Origin: Zasmidium citrigriseum
Taxonomy: Eukaryota; Ascomycota; Dothideomycetes; Mycosphaerellales; Mycosphaerellaceae
Assembly: GCA_002786025.1 (NCBI GenBank)
Contig: NHNW01000014.1
Coordinates: forward strand, 744,001-808,000
Length of the DNA stretch: 64,000 bases
Direction of reading: 5' to 3'
The notes beneath the pieces were generated by a model, which was given only the letters and a program-made list of their open reading frames with translations, ran no database searches and was not told the origin of the DNA. The translations under genes were made by a program, and so were the position numbers. Each line of letters opens with the position of its first letter. Positions within the stretch are counted from its first letter, which is position 1. Shown one piece after another: positions 29,189 to 41,777 of the stretch.

Positions 29189-29966
29189 GGTGGTTGGGCG
29201 CTGTTCCTGCAGCGTTGGTTGGTAGTTGGTGGGACTTGCTGACTCGTGGTTCAGAATGCTTGCGACCTGGTCACCTGGACGAGGTAGTGGATTCTAAACG
29301 GCTCGGATCGAGACTCAGAAAGTAACACGAGGAAGAGAAGAATATTCTGATGCTGCATTTTGCCTTGCATATATGCATGGCAGTCTCAGGCGTCGTCGAC
29401 TGTGTCAATCGCATTGTGTCGGCACAATGGTGAAGAGGTCAAAGAAGCATGAGCATTTAGCCAGATCGTTGAAAGAAGTGGCCTTTGAGGGCGAGATGCA
29501 TCAAAGGGAGCGTTGTCTGGACTTCGTCAGCGCATGCCAAGGAATCAAAGACATTCACTCACCACTTTGCATCACGTGCCCGGTCTCCCTAGCTCCAGCC
29601 CTGCAACAAACAAAATGGAAAGGCCCTGATGTATGGAAGCGAGCCCGGCTTGCGCCCAAAGCTCGTGTGCATAACGCTACAGGTGTATCAGAAACTAAAA
29701 AAACGCTAAGGTATATCAGCAAAAGCCCAGAAAGCCTCTCAAGCAAAAGTGGTATATCCTCCGTCTTTTCGCGCCGAAGTGGAATCAAAAACGACAGTCT
29801 CGAAGCGATCAAAAAACAACTCCACCAGCGCCATGCTAAAAGTATTGCAAGTTCAGCATTCCCAGTCCAATGAACCCATCCGTGATTTGAACGCCGTGAG
29901 AAGACCAGTCATCTCCTCGTTCTTTCTTTCTCTTTCCCTCAATCTTACATCCCAATCCCCTTGTTC
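29189..29966. other. Intergenic between hypothetical gene and kcs1
   Basis: Contains a plus-strand frame of 166 codons (29373-29873), Lys/Ser-rich, with no recognisable domain; I do not call it a gene. Confidence 0.4.
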
Positions 29967-32900
29967 TTACACGCTGACCTCTCCTGGGTCGTCGATGATG
30001 CTGTCTGTCCAGCCTTTGTGCGTCGTCGCATTTGAAATGCCTCTCTGATCAATGGCCATTCCTTCGCCTTCGCCTCGTTCCACGTAGCGCTGTCGGTGCA
30101 GGTCCTGATAGATCTTCTGGAAGTACATTCGCAATGACCGCAATCCTCGCAAGTATCCCCAGTCGATGCTCTCAGGATGCATTGGTGGACACGGCTTTCG
30201 CAAAACATGCTCCATGTCCTCGGCGGTGACGCAGTTGGCGAAGTCGACAATCTTGAGCTTGATCTCTGGATACTGCGCTGGCTTGCCATCTTCGTTGAAC
30301 TCTGGCTTCACTTTGCCCTCCTCGTCAGCGTTGCCCCGATCATAGATCATGAGCAAGCTACTCGCGTATAGTCGATATCCAGGCAAAGAGCGAATGATTC
30401 GATCCAGGTCATTGATCTTCTGCAAGACGGATGGGATGTGCTTGAGGGCCTGAGCATGACCGATCCCATCGAAGAAGAACCGCGTCAGTGCATCCTGGAA
30501 CTCGCTTCCAGCCTTGAGGTCGCGACCGAAGTACTTGTCTTCAAACTTGTATCTCTGCTCACGGACATTGTACACCTGCATGCCGCAGACACGGACGCCA
30601 AGCTCACGAGAAGTCGTCGTCTTGCACTTCATACGTTGCGAGGCTTGCTTCTTCTCATTGGCTTCAACGCCGTATTGCCGAGTGCCCATCTTCAGATCGA
30701 GGACACAGGGCTTCTGCATGCCTGCCGTCAAGTCCTCGAGCAGGAGGAAGCGCTCTACTCGCTCATCTTGCTGGACGAGCGATGTCTCCGGGTTGCGCGG
30801 CTCTGGGCTGCCAAAGCTGATGGCTGGTCCAAGTCGAGGGAGTTGCCGAGTCTGCGGAACGTCCTGACCACTGACCATGGCTTCAAGCTTGCTCTGCGGC
30901 GGGACGGGCTTGACTGCGTCTTTGACGGGTTGCTTCTTGCTGACATCCTCCATTGCGAAGACGTCCTCGCCGTCTGCAGTGTAGGCCTCTTCTTCATTTT
31001 CGTGAAACTCGAGATCTCCGCGGCTTCCCTCGATATCTGTCGGCTTGCGTCGCAGTCCACCACCTGAGTGGCGTCTTCGATGATGACGGCTGGTAGACGG
31101 CACGTTCAGGCCTTGGTCGCCATCCATCTCTGCGCTCTTGCTTAGGGCTTTCCTGCTCTCCAATACACGCCTGTCCAAATCCGAGTTCGCTTGATCTGCA
31201 TCCTCGCTCATAACATGCTGCAGCCGAGACAGCGGGATCCCATTCTCAGGCTCGTCTTTCGAAGTCATGCGCTGGAGCAATGGGATGTCGACCGAGTTCT
31301 GGCGATTGCTGTGGGTGTTGTACTCCTTTCGCAAGTACTTGGGGATCTTGCGAAGAGACCTCGCATGATGTGCACGCTCCCTACGATCGTGCTTGTAGAT
31401 GTGAGGTGGTGCAAACACTTCCCGCAGGACGTGATCGCGAAGTGTCTCATTAACCGATGTAAAGCCCCAGCTCGATGCGGGTTTCAGAGACGGCCGACGC
31501 GAGTTTCCGTTAGATGTCTCATCATCGCTTTGGTTTTCGCGCAGAGGTGGCGAGGTACTTGCTCGATGCATGTCCGGGGTGGCTGAGCGTGGGGGCACCC
31601 GAAACAGGTCATCTGGTATAAGGTGCCTGTTGTTCTCGAAGATGACCTGTGGGATTGCCTGAGGCGTTTGCATTGAATGACTAACCATTCGGCTCTGGTC
31701 ATCCTGTTTCGACTTGTCTTCCGCCAGTGGCTTGCTTGTCTCAGCCTTGGCATCCTGCTGAAGGGCTTCATCTGACGCCGTCTTTCGCCGCTTCTTCTGA
31801 TCTTTACGGTACGTGACATTCAACACGCCAATGTAACGAGGCATAAAGCCCAGTAATTCAGTGTGATGCTTTTCTACGGTCTCGTAGAATTTGTTTTCTT
31901 TGCTATTAAGCTGTTTGCACACCGCCCTCCGTGAGAAACGATAGACAGGGGTGTGACCGCCGACCTGATGCTTGTACGGTTTCAACTCCACTGCCCCAAT
32001 TGGTGCAGGCGCATGAGAAGGTCTGCGCTCCGACGGGCGCGGTCGCTGAGCTTTCATTCGAGGGGTTGCGGTTGGGGTCGTTTCGACATCGTCTTCTTCG
32101 CCAGATGCCGATACATTGGAGTCGTATCCATGCGCATCTGATTCGTATTCCGAGTCGGAGAACAACTGCTGGTCAGCGGCCGCTGCAGGGCTTGGTAATT
32201 GATCGAACTCAACAACGGTCGAATGGCCCTGCAGTAGATCACTTGCTCCGTCAGACTTCAGCGAGACCTGCACATCATTGGAACCGAGATCCTCCCTCTG
32301 ATTAGCTGTTTGATCTTTGGGTCTTCGCTCTGCGACTTGGTCTTCTGTAGGTGAGTCGGCAATGGTAACGCCCTGGTGAGGGTAATATGTGGCAGACGAA
32401 ATGTGTTCCTGGTCCGAGTCCTCATCGTCCGTCTTGGACCGGGCGAGCTCCTCAACCTGACGATGCGGCGCTTTTGCAGGGACATGTTTCGATTGGGTTA
32501 CCCTGGTAGGTTGCAGATGGTCATGGTTTCTGATCTCTTCCAACAAATCCAATGGTAGCTTCTTCGCCATACGCTCCTTCGAGACGGTAACGTCGTTGCC
32601 GTCTTCCGTGCTTTCAATATCTTCGGCGATAGTGGCCGGTCTCTTATCATGAATTTCCTTTGAAAGTTGAGATTGTATCCCTTCCTTCACCTTCGACTTC
32701 TTCTCATTCTCTCTCCTCTCTTCTGCTTCATTCTCTTTGAACAATCCCAGATAGTGACTGGCCTTTCGACTGCGGACGTTCGCCATCGGAGGCTCAGGCT
32801 GGGGCAACTGAGCATCAATGATCTTGTCAACCCCCAAGCTCGTCTTGCTTCGAGTCCTCTGTGTCTCAGCGATGGTCATCCCATTCATCTTCGCCTGCCC

Positions 32901-33728
32901 TTGCCTCCATGACCTGTACTTCTCTCGTTCTGCACTCTGCTCGGGGTCGGCAAAGTCAATGGCCCTCACAGCAGATGCGGGCGTTTTCGGAAGTTCATCT
33001 CGCCTCAATGGAGTATCGGGAAGTTGAGGGTCGTGGTTCGGCTGGGAGTTCAGGATGTTAGAGACGGGCAGCGAGCTGAGATCGTGCAAGTCGTACAGCG
33101 AGCGACGGTGGTATTGTGGCGGTAGACTGGTCCTGCTGGGCCGCGAGGTGTGTTGATATGATGAATGATGGAATAGCGGTACGGCGTAGGGCGGGATGTC
33201 CTTGAGGGCAGGAGAGAAGTCGACCGAGTGACTTCGCAGAGGAGAGGCCGCCATCATGGCCGGCGAGGATGATGTTTGCTGTGTTTGCTCGTTCCTTCCG
33301 TCGACGTCGTCCGCGCTCCTGCCCTCTTCCCGCACGCCTGGCGTTGGCGGAATGGTGGGCGTGGTCACAGAGTCCGGACTGGGGAAGTAGTGGGTAGCAA
33401 AGATGCTGTCTCGCTCGGACAATTGAGGGCGGACAGCATCCTGGATGGAGGGCCCGGCGTGGGAAGTACGACGGCGGCGATTTGGGGAGGTTTTGGGGGC
33501 CTGAGCAGGGAGGTGCGAGTGAGTCGTGCGCTGCGGCGACTTAGCCAGGGAGGGAGAGGTGGACGGTGCTATGTCGAGGCTCTGCTCCTGGCGCGGTGTG
33601 GTGTCGTGTTCGCCGGCAGTGCTGGAAAGAGGCTCACGGGCATCGTGGGCAGCGGACGAGATCTGCTTGGATCTCGCAGGGCGACCCTTATTTGACGTCG
33701 GGTCTCGCGCTCCAAAAGCCGGTGCCAT
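29967..33728 (-). CDS. kcs1: Inositol hexakisphosphate kinase (Kcs1-type)
   Basis: Single exon. The frame is open from 34184, but the likely start is ATG 33728 ([10 protein letters not shown]), giving 1253 aa; the 152 codons before it are low-complexity leader. Residues 1 to about 960 are disordered, Ser/Pro/Arg-rich, as in other fungal Kcs1 proteins. The kinase domain is C-terminal: [13 protein letters not shown] near residue 1005 (the PxxxDLKxG-type inositol-binding motif of the inositol polyphosphate kinase superfamily), [12 protein letters not shown] and [12 protein letters not shown], then the [10 protein letters not shown] motif near 1125 and KIVDFANC near 1162. Kcs1 converts IP6 to 5-PP-IP5 (IP7), affecting phosphate homeostasis, vacuole form and stress responses. 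The kinase signature residues all appear intact. Confidence 0.93.
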   Translation of the reverse strand: MAPAFGARDPTSNKGRPARSKQISSAAHDAREPLSSTAGEHDTTPRQEQSLDIAPSTSPSLAKSPQRTTHSHLPAQAPKTSPNRRRRTSHAGPSIQDAVRPQLSERDSIFATHYFPSPDSVTTPTIPPTPGVREEGRSADDVDGRNEQTQQTSSSPAMMAASPLRSHSVDFSPALKDIPPYAVPLFHHSSYQHTSRPSRTSLPPQYHRRSLYDLHDLSSLPVSNILNSQPNHDPQLPDTPLRRDELPKTPASAVRAIDFADPEQSAEREKYRSWRQGQAKMNGMTIAETQRTRSKTSLGVDKIIDAQLPQPEPPMANVRSRKASHYLGLFKENEAEERRENEKKSKVKEGIQSQLSKEIHDKRPATIAEDIESTEDGNDVTVSKERMAKKLPLDLLEEIRNHDHLQPTRVTQSKHVPAKAPHRQVEELARSKTDDEDSDQEHISSATYYPHQGVTIADSPTEDQVAERRPKDQTANQREDLGSNDVQVSLKSDGASDLLQGHSTVVEFDQLPSPAAAADQQLFSDSEYESDAHGYDSNVSASGEEDDVETTPTATPRMKAQRPRPSERRPSHAPAPIGAVELKPYKHQVGGHTPVYRFSRRAVCKQLNSKENKFYETVEKHHTELLGFMPRYIGVLNVTYRKDQKKRRKTASDEALQQDAKAETSKPLAEDKSKQDDQSRMVSHSMQTPQAIPQVIFENNRHLIPDDLFRVPPRSATPDMHRASTSPPLRENQSDDETSNGNSRRPSLKPASSWGFTSVNETLRDHVLREVFAPPHIYKHDRRERAHHARSLRKIPKYLRKEYNTHSNRQNSVDIPLLQRMTSKDEPENGIPLSRLQHVMSEDADQANSDLDRRVLESRKALSKSAEMDGDQGLNVPSTSRHHRRRHSGGGLRRKPTDIEGSRGDLEFHENEEEAYTADGEDVFAMEDVSKKQPVKDAVKPVPPQSKLEAMVSGQDVPQTRQLPRLGPAISFGSPEPRNPETSLVQQDERVERFLLLEDLTAGMQKPCVLDLKMGTRQYGVEANEKKQASQRMKCKTTTSRELGVRVCGMQVYNVREQRYKFEDKYFGRDLKAGSEFQDALTRFFFDGIGHAQALKHIPSVLQKINDLDRIIRSLPGYRLYASSLLMIYDRGNADEEGKVKPEFNEDGKPAQYPEIKLKIVDFANCVTAEDMEHVLRKPCPPMHPESIDWGYLRGLRSLRMYFQKIYQDLHRQRYVERGEGEGMAIDQRGISNATTHKGWTDSIIDDPGEVSV

Positions 33729-35675
33729 ATGAGGCTGACCATTGAGGCGGGCAGACGCACGCAGCACAGCAATTGGCAGGGAGAGCAGGGAGAGGGTGCG
33801 CGGGAGTCGGATGCCGCATTCGATAAGGCTTAGGCCAGCAGCACCGCGTGGGTCGGCGCAGTCTGCGACAACTGCAGCAGGAAGCGATGCAGCAGAGACG
33901 ATGCCAGCGGGCAGAACGTGCAGGCAGCGAGCGGCGGCGCAGGGCGGTCGGAGTTGTTTGGGCGCGGGCACGTTGGAGCACAGCGGGCTGTCACTGGAGG
34001 TGCGAAGTCGAGTGTCTGACGTCGCGAAGCCAAGTCTTCCTTCCACCGCCGCCCAGCACCAGCAAAGCGCAAGCGTCGACTCGCTCCAGCTCCCCCTGGA
34101 GATCGCAGCACCCACCGCACTGGCAATCGTGGCGCGCGGCAGAAATGCCGGCCGTGGATTGCTGGAGCCGACGACTCTACCCATCGTATCTCACACACAT
34201 CACCGCCTATCAAAACGTCTATCTCCCACCACATGCACCGCAATCAGACCCAACATATCCAACTGCATCCCTTCCCCGAAACACCCCTTCCTCTCCTCGC
34301 CACGACAGCAGCCGTATGCCTTCGCCAATGCGATTACCATCGCTTCCCATTCGCGTGCTCGTCTGTGCCCAACACCCCTGCCGGCCTCGCAAACACATGT
34401 GCAAAGCCCCGATACCAATCAACACAGCACGTTGTCACTGCCAGTGCTGCAACATCCGCCGTACTCACCGGCACTCCAGGATGTGCCCAGCAAAGACAGA
34501 CAGCGTCGTGCTGCCGACTTGCGGTCAGCGATATGCACCCGACTTTCACGTAATTGCTCGGCCCTCTAGCAAACGTTAATCATTCACATGAACAGCACGC
34601 TGTCTTTTGACTGGCGCCATCTCCGCAATTCGACTCTAGGTTTGTCGCCTCGTCCGGCCCGAGAGCCGCTGATGCCACTAGACTGCCGCTTGGAAGACTT
34701 CAGCTCGCGATCGAACGTCGATGGCCGGGTATCTGGGCCACCGCATCTCCCAGCAAACAGCAAGAAAAACAGCATCAACACCTATCCAAATGCCTCGGAC
34801 GAATCGACTGTCGTCTTCATACGATCAGACCCATCACGCATCACGTACGACCATGACAAGACAACCTTCCTGTTCCTGAACGACACACCTCTGGCAATAC
34901 CCCGGAGATTTCCCCCCAAGCGTCGCCATCCCAGCAACGACGCGAACAGCAAACCAACAACTGCGCCTCATCAGGAACGAAAAACGTGTCCAACATCAAT
35001 GGCTTCCATTAAACCCGCTTGTCACCGGTAAGGCTGAAACGACACATCATCATGATCAGATCCTCATCCTGTGGCAGTACGAATGGGACAAAGAAGGTCC
35101 ACTTTCAACAGCATCCTCGTCTCAACATGGAGCTTTGATCCCCGAAACAGAGAAGAGAGCTCACGTATGACCATGACCTGATGCTGATTCCGACTCATCT
35201 CCTGCCGCAAGGTGCCGTCGAGTCAATATTGAAAAAATCTCTGCACTTCCGATATGTCAGGATGCCGACCGAAAGTTTGCTTTCGGGATGGTATGACACG
35301 TCAACTACGGGCCGTATAACAGATAACATGTAGTCCGAATATAGGCCAAGAGCGTGAGACCACGTCAAAGATTGCTATGACTGTAAGTTGCTGACCGCAG
35401 GCTTGAAACAGCACGTTCTCAACCTACTGGTATCTGATCGATGCACGACTGGTAAAGGAGAACGTCAACAGGTAGGAAACAGGGCCTGGGTGACCAATGA
35501 GTTTCAACTTCAAGCCCTTTCATTTCTGCCATTCCAAAGTCACTCCACCATAGGTGGAATCTCATCGCTTCATTGCGTGCTTTTGCCAATATAATCATCA
35601 GTGTATCATACGCCATTCTCCATCTATTCACCCGCACGTCGCTGGCCAAGAGTCCGAGATCCACTGGAAACATTT
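33729..35675. other. Long spacer upstream of kcs1
   Basis: Bases 33729-34200 are probably the GC-rich kcs1 leader and promoter; both strands are open there by composition. From 34570 to 35031 a 147-codon plus frame exists without motif. I call no gene. Confidence 0.45.
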
Positions 35676-37463
35676 CTACCGGTCTCCGTGCATCTCTTCC
35701 TCGACTTCTTTCACAACGATTTCCCGCACTTGCTTCCAATCTGCTTTACTGTTCGTGATGCGCTTGGGAAGATTCTCCAGGCCAATGAATTGTTCCGGCA
35801 GGACGGCCTCGAACGAGAAACCCGGCTGCTCCTTGAGTGCCAGCTCAACAGCGTTGGAGAACTTGGCAGGATGGGCTGTTGCTAGCGATACATGGTGAAC
35901 GCCTGCATTCGATTGCACCGATCGAAGTGTGGCCGCAATGCCAATGGCGGAGTGTGGATCCAGGATGTAGTGTCCGTCTGTGAGAGTGCCTCGTGTAGGT
36001 AAAGAAACGCCATTTGCATGACCGTTGCTCTGCTGCGCGGCAGGAAGTGCCTGGTTGTACTGTTGCTTGATGGTTTCGATCGTTTCCTGGTCGCTGACCC
36101 TCTCGCTCTCGAAGTCCTCTTTCGCGGCAGCCAAGATCTCCTTTGTGACACCGAAACCGCCATCCTTCTTGAGCTGCTCCAGCCAACCCTTCACTTTCTC
36201 GCCAGCCTGCATCCGCCGTCTGTTGGTCTCTTCCACGTCGCTAGTCTGGAAAGCCAGGTACCAAAGGAGACGCTCGAAATTGGAGCTAACGAGGATGTCC
36301 ATGGCCGGGGCGTAGGTCATCTTTACACCACTGGGGTCTGCTTTGGCGCCATCTCCCGCGAATCCACCCTCGGTCTCTGGCCCGCTTTTCGCTTGTTTCT
36401 CGTAGTGGCCGGACTTCCAGAACCGGTGCAGAATATCGTTTTCGTTGGTCGCGATCACAAGCTTGTTCGTAGGAAGGCCCATGCGAGTCGCAAAGTAACC
36501 TGCGAGGATGTCGCCGAAGTTGCCAGTAGGAACAATAAACCTCACATTCGGCTTCTCCTCGCCAGTCTTGCGAGCAACGGAGAAGTATGAGTGGAAGTAG
36601 TAGGTGATCTGAGCGAGGATACGGGCCCAGTTGATGCTGTTCACTGCGGCCAGTCGGAGGGTTGAGTTGATCTCCTTGTCTGCGAAGAGTGTTTTGAGGA
36701 TGTCCTGTCTTCGGTCAGTATCTCTCCAGCGAGACCATGTAATACCAAACCTACCTGACAATCGTCGAATGTGCCTTCAACAGAAAGATTGTGTACGTTG
36801 GGATCCGTGACAGTCGTCATCTGCGCCTCTTGAATCGGGCTAACCTTGCCCTTGGGGTACATGATGAACACGCTGACATCCTTCTTTCCTCTCAAGCCAT
36901 ATATGGCTGCAGAACCAGTGTCTCCACTGGTTGCGCCAATGACAGTAAGATGTTCGCGGTTCGTGCCCTCCTTGCCCTTATTCCTTCGCACCAGGAAGTA
37001 CTCAAAGAGGTTTCCAACAAACTGCAAAGCAACATCCTTGAAGGCGAACGTTGGACCGTGGAAGAGCTCCAGCAAGTGCACCTTCTTCTCCTCGTCCAAT
37101 GTCACGATTGGAGTAATGTCCTTGGCTCTGAAAGTGTCATACGATCTCTTGATGATGTCCTTCAAGTCATCTGCGGGAATCTCTTCGCGCGAGATGTAGA
37201 GGGAGAAGATCTCAAAGGCGAGATCTTGGAAGGAGTAGTCGCGCCATTTGGAGAGAAAATCGGCGGGGAGGCGGGGAATATCTTCGGGGATGAACAGGCC
37301 ACCGTCGTTGGCGAGGCCTTTCAGGACGACTTCCTCGAAGGAGAGCTGGGCATCTGCATCAGCGTGAGCTCAACGCTGCCAATGGCTGGAGGGGCAGAGA
37401 ACGTACATCGTAGGAGCCGCCGCGGGTGCTGAGGTAGCGCTGCGAGGCGCTGTGGGCGACCAT
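35676..37463 (-). CDS. thr4: Threonine synthase
   Basis: Three exons (first ending at 37407; 36755-37345; 35676-36704) with introns of 61 and 50 nt, phase 0. From ATG 37463 (MVAHSASQRYLSTRGG) the protein is 558 aa. The PLP-binding segment HGPTFAFKDVALQF places the catalytic Lys at 122; the phosphate-binding loop is GATSGDTGSAAIYG and IVPTGNFGDILAGYF is conserved. The enzyme converts O-phosphohomoserine to threonine in the cytosol. Compared with yeast there are two inserted loops, one around GGFAGDGAKADPSG and one QQSNGHANGVSLPT. The frame also continues up to a second ATG at 37637 in a good context (MADWDRWTDFGSDYR), which would add 58 residues; the family start favours 37463. Confidence 0.93.
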
Positions 37464-37637
37464 TCTTGCCGACCAGTTGTAGCGGGCGGCGCAGTCTGAA
37501 CACGGCGGAGGAGCGATATGGGCGGGGAGTTGGTAGTGGTGGCAGCGGTGAGTCAGGGACGAGTCTTTGTTCAATGCGCGCTTGAAAAGTGTTCGGTAGT
37601 CGCTGCCGAAATCGGTCCAGCGATCCCAGTCCGCCAT

Positions 37638-38648
37638 GGCGTGCGCGTGGACCTCACCTCCTCCTCTTCCATCACAACCAAGTCGCCCATCTCAGCGTCT
37701 TATACATCCCTCGCCCTCGCTGCACCCTCGGGAGCTTATGAGTTGTGCTTAGTACTGCACTGTCGCGTGCCGCTCGCTGCGGATGTTGGCGGAGTGGCTC
37801 ATGGAGATCTTGGCCATTGTTGCCCGCCGTTCGGACCGCACACGCTTCTGGTCCATCTCGAGTCGAGGAAGAATTCTAGCAAAGGCTCCTCACCCTGAGA
37901 TATCTCTGAGCTCATAGCCAGCCTAAGCGCCTCAAAGATCCACGGCGAGCCCCGCTCTTTTTGAGGGCACTCTGGCAGCCGCTGTCCATGCCCGTTTCTT
38001 CACAGAAAAGCCACCGCGCTCCCACGATCATACACATACTGGAAAGCGGCTCCGCGGCTTTAGATTAGTGAAGTTCCCCTTGGCGAATAGTACCAAGGGA
38101 GACACGTCGTCAGAGCTGGACATGTGCTCTGTATCGATGTGCTCTGTACGCCCAATCATGCACTCGCTGCACGACTCGCCATGGTATTCTTGCATCAGCG
38201 TGCTCGCCGGAGATGAGTTCCGTTCGTGGTCGACAAGGGCTTGATTCGTCCTCTCAGGTATCGCCGCGGACGGGCTGCAAAGCGGTACCTACAAATCCTG
38301 ATTGGGATGAGATTCGATCAATCGTGAGTCGTGACGACTGCACGGCCACTTCCTCGAAGAAAGCGAGGCTATGCGAGCCTCTCTTATCGTCGGAAATACA
38401 AGGTGGAGACACACGATCGCATTTCCACACCATAGCCGACTCTGTCTTTACTGTGGCCTTTGATGATGAGTGATCAGCTGGTTCTACCGAAGTTTTCACA
38501 TTCTCACAGTGCACTTTAGGCAGCCTTATCTCCGTGAGAGCACACAGACACATTGCATTGCTCCGGTATGGGACTTATACCAGAAGCGTCTGGCAGTGCT
38601 CGATCATGCGGCGTAGCGCGCACTCGACCACCTTGAATCCCCTTCACC
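37638..38648. other. Divergent promoter region, thr4 and SDR
   Basis: About 1 kb between two genes transcribed away from each other. No further gene seen. Confidence 0.5.
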
Positions 38649-39575
38649 ATGATCCAAGCACCAGTCTGGCTCATTACGGGTTGCTCCTCTGGTTTTGGCC
38701 TCGAAATTGCTCGGGCAGCCCTGGCTCGAGGGCACCGAGTGATTGCCTCGTCACGAAATCCAAGCAAGAACGCCGAACTGGTTGATGAGATCAAATCAAA
38801 GGGAGGGGAGTGGATCTCGCTCGACGTGTGCTGGCCAAAGGAGAAGATTCAAGATCATGTCGATGATGCCACGAACCTTTACGGCAGAATCGACGTTTTG
38901 GTCAACAACGCTGGATACGGGACGATTGGCGGCTTCGAAGACTTCACGTAAGGCCAACCAATCTGTTTTGGCCGACAACACCATGGTCTGACAGATGCTC
39001 TTATTAGTGAAGATGATTTTTTCTGTCAATACATGACGAACGTCCTCGGAGTCTGGAAAATCACTCAGTGCGTCCTGCCGCAGATGCGGAGCCAAAGCAG
39101 TGGAACGATCGTCAATGTGAGCTCCGCTTCTGGATTTCGAGGCCTGGCTGCCGTCTCCCTGTACGCCAGTTCGAAGTTTGCCGTGGAGGGTCTGACCGAA
39201 TCTTTGGCCGCTGAATACGCCTGCTTCGGAATGAAAGCCATTCTGGTGGAGCCATCTGGATTTGAGACTGGATTTGCTTCTGCGATGCAGAGCAGGCCTC
39301 CAAGCGCATTCTACCTAGCCACGCCGGTGGGACTGATTCACGAGTACATGGCCAGCGGACCGATCAAACAACCAGGCGATCCTGTGAAAGCTGGGAATAT
39401 CATTGTCGATGTTGTGACTCGACAAGATGACGAAGAGGTTGGAGAGAGCGCCTATCTAAGGCTGCCTTTGGGCAAGGCCGCGTACAAGGCTGGGATTGAC
39501 AAAGCGACGGGCATGCGGGACAACTTTGAAGCCATGAGGAGTGTAGCGGAGAGTGCGGATTTTGAAGATGAGTGA
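38649..39575 (+). CDS. Short-chain dehydrogenase/reductase (classical SDR)
   Basis: Exons 38649-38947 and 39008-39575 (60-nt intron, donor GTAAGG, acceptor ATTAG, phase 2) give 288 aa. The cofactor loop TGCSSGFG (10-17), NNAG (86-89), the catalytic Ser in VNVSSASG (138 or 139) and YASSK with Tyr152 and Lys156 are all present. RNPSK after the second strand suggests NADP(H) preference. The substrate cannot be read; relatives act on fatty, steroid or aromatic ketones. No targeting signal. It lies upstream of two hypothetical genes on the same strand. Confidence 0.9.
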
Positions 39576-39983
39576 GCGTGTCCTTGTCTGAACATCCAGA
39601 ACGCTGCTGTTGCCCTGATACTGGAGCAGACTAAAGCGCGCCTTTCGAGATAACCGTGATGGCGACGATGAGACAGCGAAGGCTATTGAACAGCGAGTCA
39701 AAGAATCAGGATCTCCAATCACCCCTACTCGAAGACAATGGCTATTCATTTCAACAGCAGAGTCGTGAAAGAAGTCACTTCTTTGTCGACCAAGTAACAA
39801 TGCCCTCCAACGACACACAACGCAGCCAGGTAAAAGTGCCGCTTTCTCCACCGTTTCCTTCGACTTTGCAGATCCATCAAGTTTCGAGGAACAGCTTTCT
39901 GGAAAAGTTGACCCACGAGACTGAACTCCTTCAAATAAAACAAAACGCAGAACTCACACACTAAGACCGACCGCTTCAACAAC
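39576..39983. other. Intergenic/leader of the 39984 gene
   Basis: Contains a 102-codon frame (39656-39964) ending 20 bases before the next ATG, probably leader sequence with an upstream ORF. Confidence 0.4.
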
Positions 39984-41009
39984 ATGCAGTCCCCGTCTTC
40001 GATTTACTCTGACTCGGTCTACTCTGAGTCAGTGCCCTCTACTCCAGCACTTGCGTCGCCAGAGTCCCCCTTCAACAGCTACAACAGGGCCAGAATGCAA
40101 GCTCTCGGTGCTCAGAGAGAAGCACTCACGAGTATGATCACCGGCGAGGAGATCACCATCGGCCGTCCATCAGACAGTTCCCTATGTCAACGACGGATGG
40201 CCAAGAAGGTGAGTATCGCGACAGCCCCTACTGATCTCTCCGATGCGGCTTCAGGCGAGGTTGATGCATTTGCATCTGTCAATTGGGACGGACCCAAGCA
40301 GCCAGTCGACCAGTTTGACTTGCCTCCTCTGACGCCTTCGTCAACGCACTCCTCGCTTGACTTGCTCTTGCCGAAACTCAACATCACGGAAGTCAAGAAG
40401 CCCATCAACGAGGTCACCGGTATCGATGACGGTGACGAGCAGCTCAGTGAGTCGTCCTCGTTGCTGGCTCCCAGCGCCCCCCTGTCACCTTCACCACAGC
40501 CAACCATCGCCAGCGTTGCCTCCCTAGCTCGCTTCGTCGAGAGAGAGGCCCCGGGCATGCTCGCGATCGACACGGATGATGATGACTCTCTCGCAGATGC
40601 CGTCATCTCAGAAGCTACCATCGCCATGCCCATTCCCGTCCCAGCCCGAGGCCGCTCTCTCCTCAACCTCCGCGTTCTCGAAGCCGGAGTCGCAAGCCGC
40701 TCCCGCCGACCGATCACGGATGACTCGAGTGAGTCCGAGAGCATTGCCTCGTCTCTGATCACGCATCACACCAACCTCATCCCAACCACATTCGAGACCG
40801 ACACCGCGCGCGTGGTGAGACTGTACCGTCCACCGCCCGTCAAGCTGATCGTTGTTCGTGGTAGAGTCGTTGCGATGAACCAGGCTGAGGCTGCAGAGGC
40901 TAATGCTCCGTGGGAGACTGCTTCTGTTCTTGGTCAGCATGGTGAGACTGGCTGTACGGGCCAGACTCATTTGTGGGCGAAGATCAAGCGTAGTTTCCAT
41001 CGTGGTTGA
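39984..41009 (+). CDS. Hypothetical Ser-rich disordered protein
   Basis: Single exon, 341 aa, starting MQSPSSIYSDSVYSES. Family not recognised. The sequence is rich in Ser, Pro and Asp, with an acidic run (AIDTDDDDSLADA) and a Ser-cluster (DDSSESESIASS). The conserved-looking part is C-terminal: TARVVRLYRPPPVKLIVVRGRVVAMNQ, ending in a basic KIKRSFHRG. No signal peptide or membrane helix. Likely an intracellular regulatory or scaffold protein, but this is inference from composition. Confidence 0.6.
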   Translation: MQSPSSIYSDSVYSESVPSTPALASPESPFNSYNRARMQALGAQREALTSMITGEEITIGRPSDSSLCQRRMAKKVSIATAPTDLSDAASGEVDAFASVNWDGPKQPVDQFDLPPLTPSSTHSSLDLLLPKLNITEVKKPINEVTGIDDGDEQLSESSSLLAPSAPLSPSPQPTIASVASLARFVEREAPGMLAIDTDDDDSLADAVISEATIAMPIPVPARGRSLLNLRVLEAGVASRSRRPITDDSSESESIASSLITHHTNLIPTTFETDTARVVRLYRPPPVKLIVVRGRVVAMNQAEAAEANAPWETASVLGQHGETGCTGQTHLWAKIKRSFHRG

Positions 41010-41327
41010 GTCGTTGAATAGGGTGAGAAGGTAAGTTTCGCCTTCACTACTACTAGAAAGAGTGCTCCCAGGACCAGATTGCGTCGGTCAGTCAAATTGC
41101 AAAAGTTTTCTGCATTCAACACATCAACGTCCAGATTTCTCTTTTTTTCCCCAGAGTATGCTACGTTCCCCAATGTCACTCTTAAATGGTCACTCTATTG
41201 ATCAATGCATCTGAGGCATTTGCTTCATCTTCACGGCCGATATTTCGATGGCATAAAAGCACCCTCCCTAAAGCGTAACGCTGCACCCAACCCCGTCCCA
41301 TCGCCCATCCTCTGACTTCAACACAAC
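41010..41327. other. Intergenic, no gene seen
   Basis: About 320 bp of A/T-richer sequence between two plus-strand genes. Confidence 0.5.
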
Positions 41328-41609
41328 ATGAACAACAACAACGTCAACGGAAACGACAATGACAACAACCAGGCTGTCGCCCGTGTTCCAGCCACAGAGC
41401 AACCACAACCGCAACCGCAAACCCAAACACCAGCCAACGACCTTCAAGCCGAAGTCAATCGACTCAGAGCCCGGGTCGAGCTTTTGGAGCGAGACAATCT
41501 GAAAGCACATTTCAACATCGGGTACTTGTACGGCATGATCCTCGGCATCAATGCGGAGTTGCAGCGTGATGGTTTCGATCTGGGAGATACAGGAACATGG
41601 GATAGGTGA
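41328..41609 (+). CDS. Small Asn/Gln-rich coiled-coil hypothetical
   Basis: A 93-aa frame: an Asn/Asp-rich start (MNNNNVNGNDNDNN), a Gln-Pro tract, then a heptad-like helix (LQAEVNRLRARVELLERDNL) and a short hydrophobic end (FNIGYLYGMILGINAEL). I do not recognise it. A short coiled coil suggests dimerisation. It ends about 170 bp from the convergent P450 gene. Being short, it could be a chance frame, though composition and the helix argue for coding. Confidence 0.5.
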   Translation: MNNNNVNGNDNDNNQAVARVPATEQPQPQPQTQTPANDLQAEVNRLRARVELLERDNLKAHFNIGYLYGMILGINAELQRDGFDLGDTGTWDR

Positions 41610-41777
41610 TATGGAAAGCATGGCCGTGGTTTCATGAAGTGATCTTACTCGACCTGCATTCTACAGTGCGCCAGAACGATTGGGCACAGCTGCATACATT
41701 CAAGAAAGCTCATCATTCGTACCTCATCCTAACAAAAGGGTAGTATCTGTTCCAATCCATTCACCGTGTCGTATACT

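Noticed and set aside
33742..34569. 275-codon plus-strand frame upstream of kcs1
   Set aside because: Antisense to the GC-rich leader, Arg/Ser/Pro-rich without domain.
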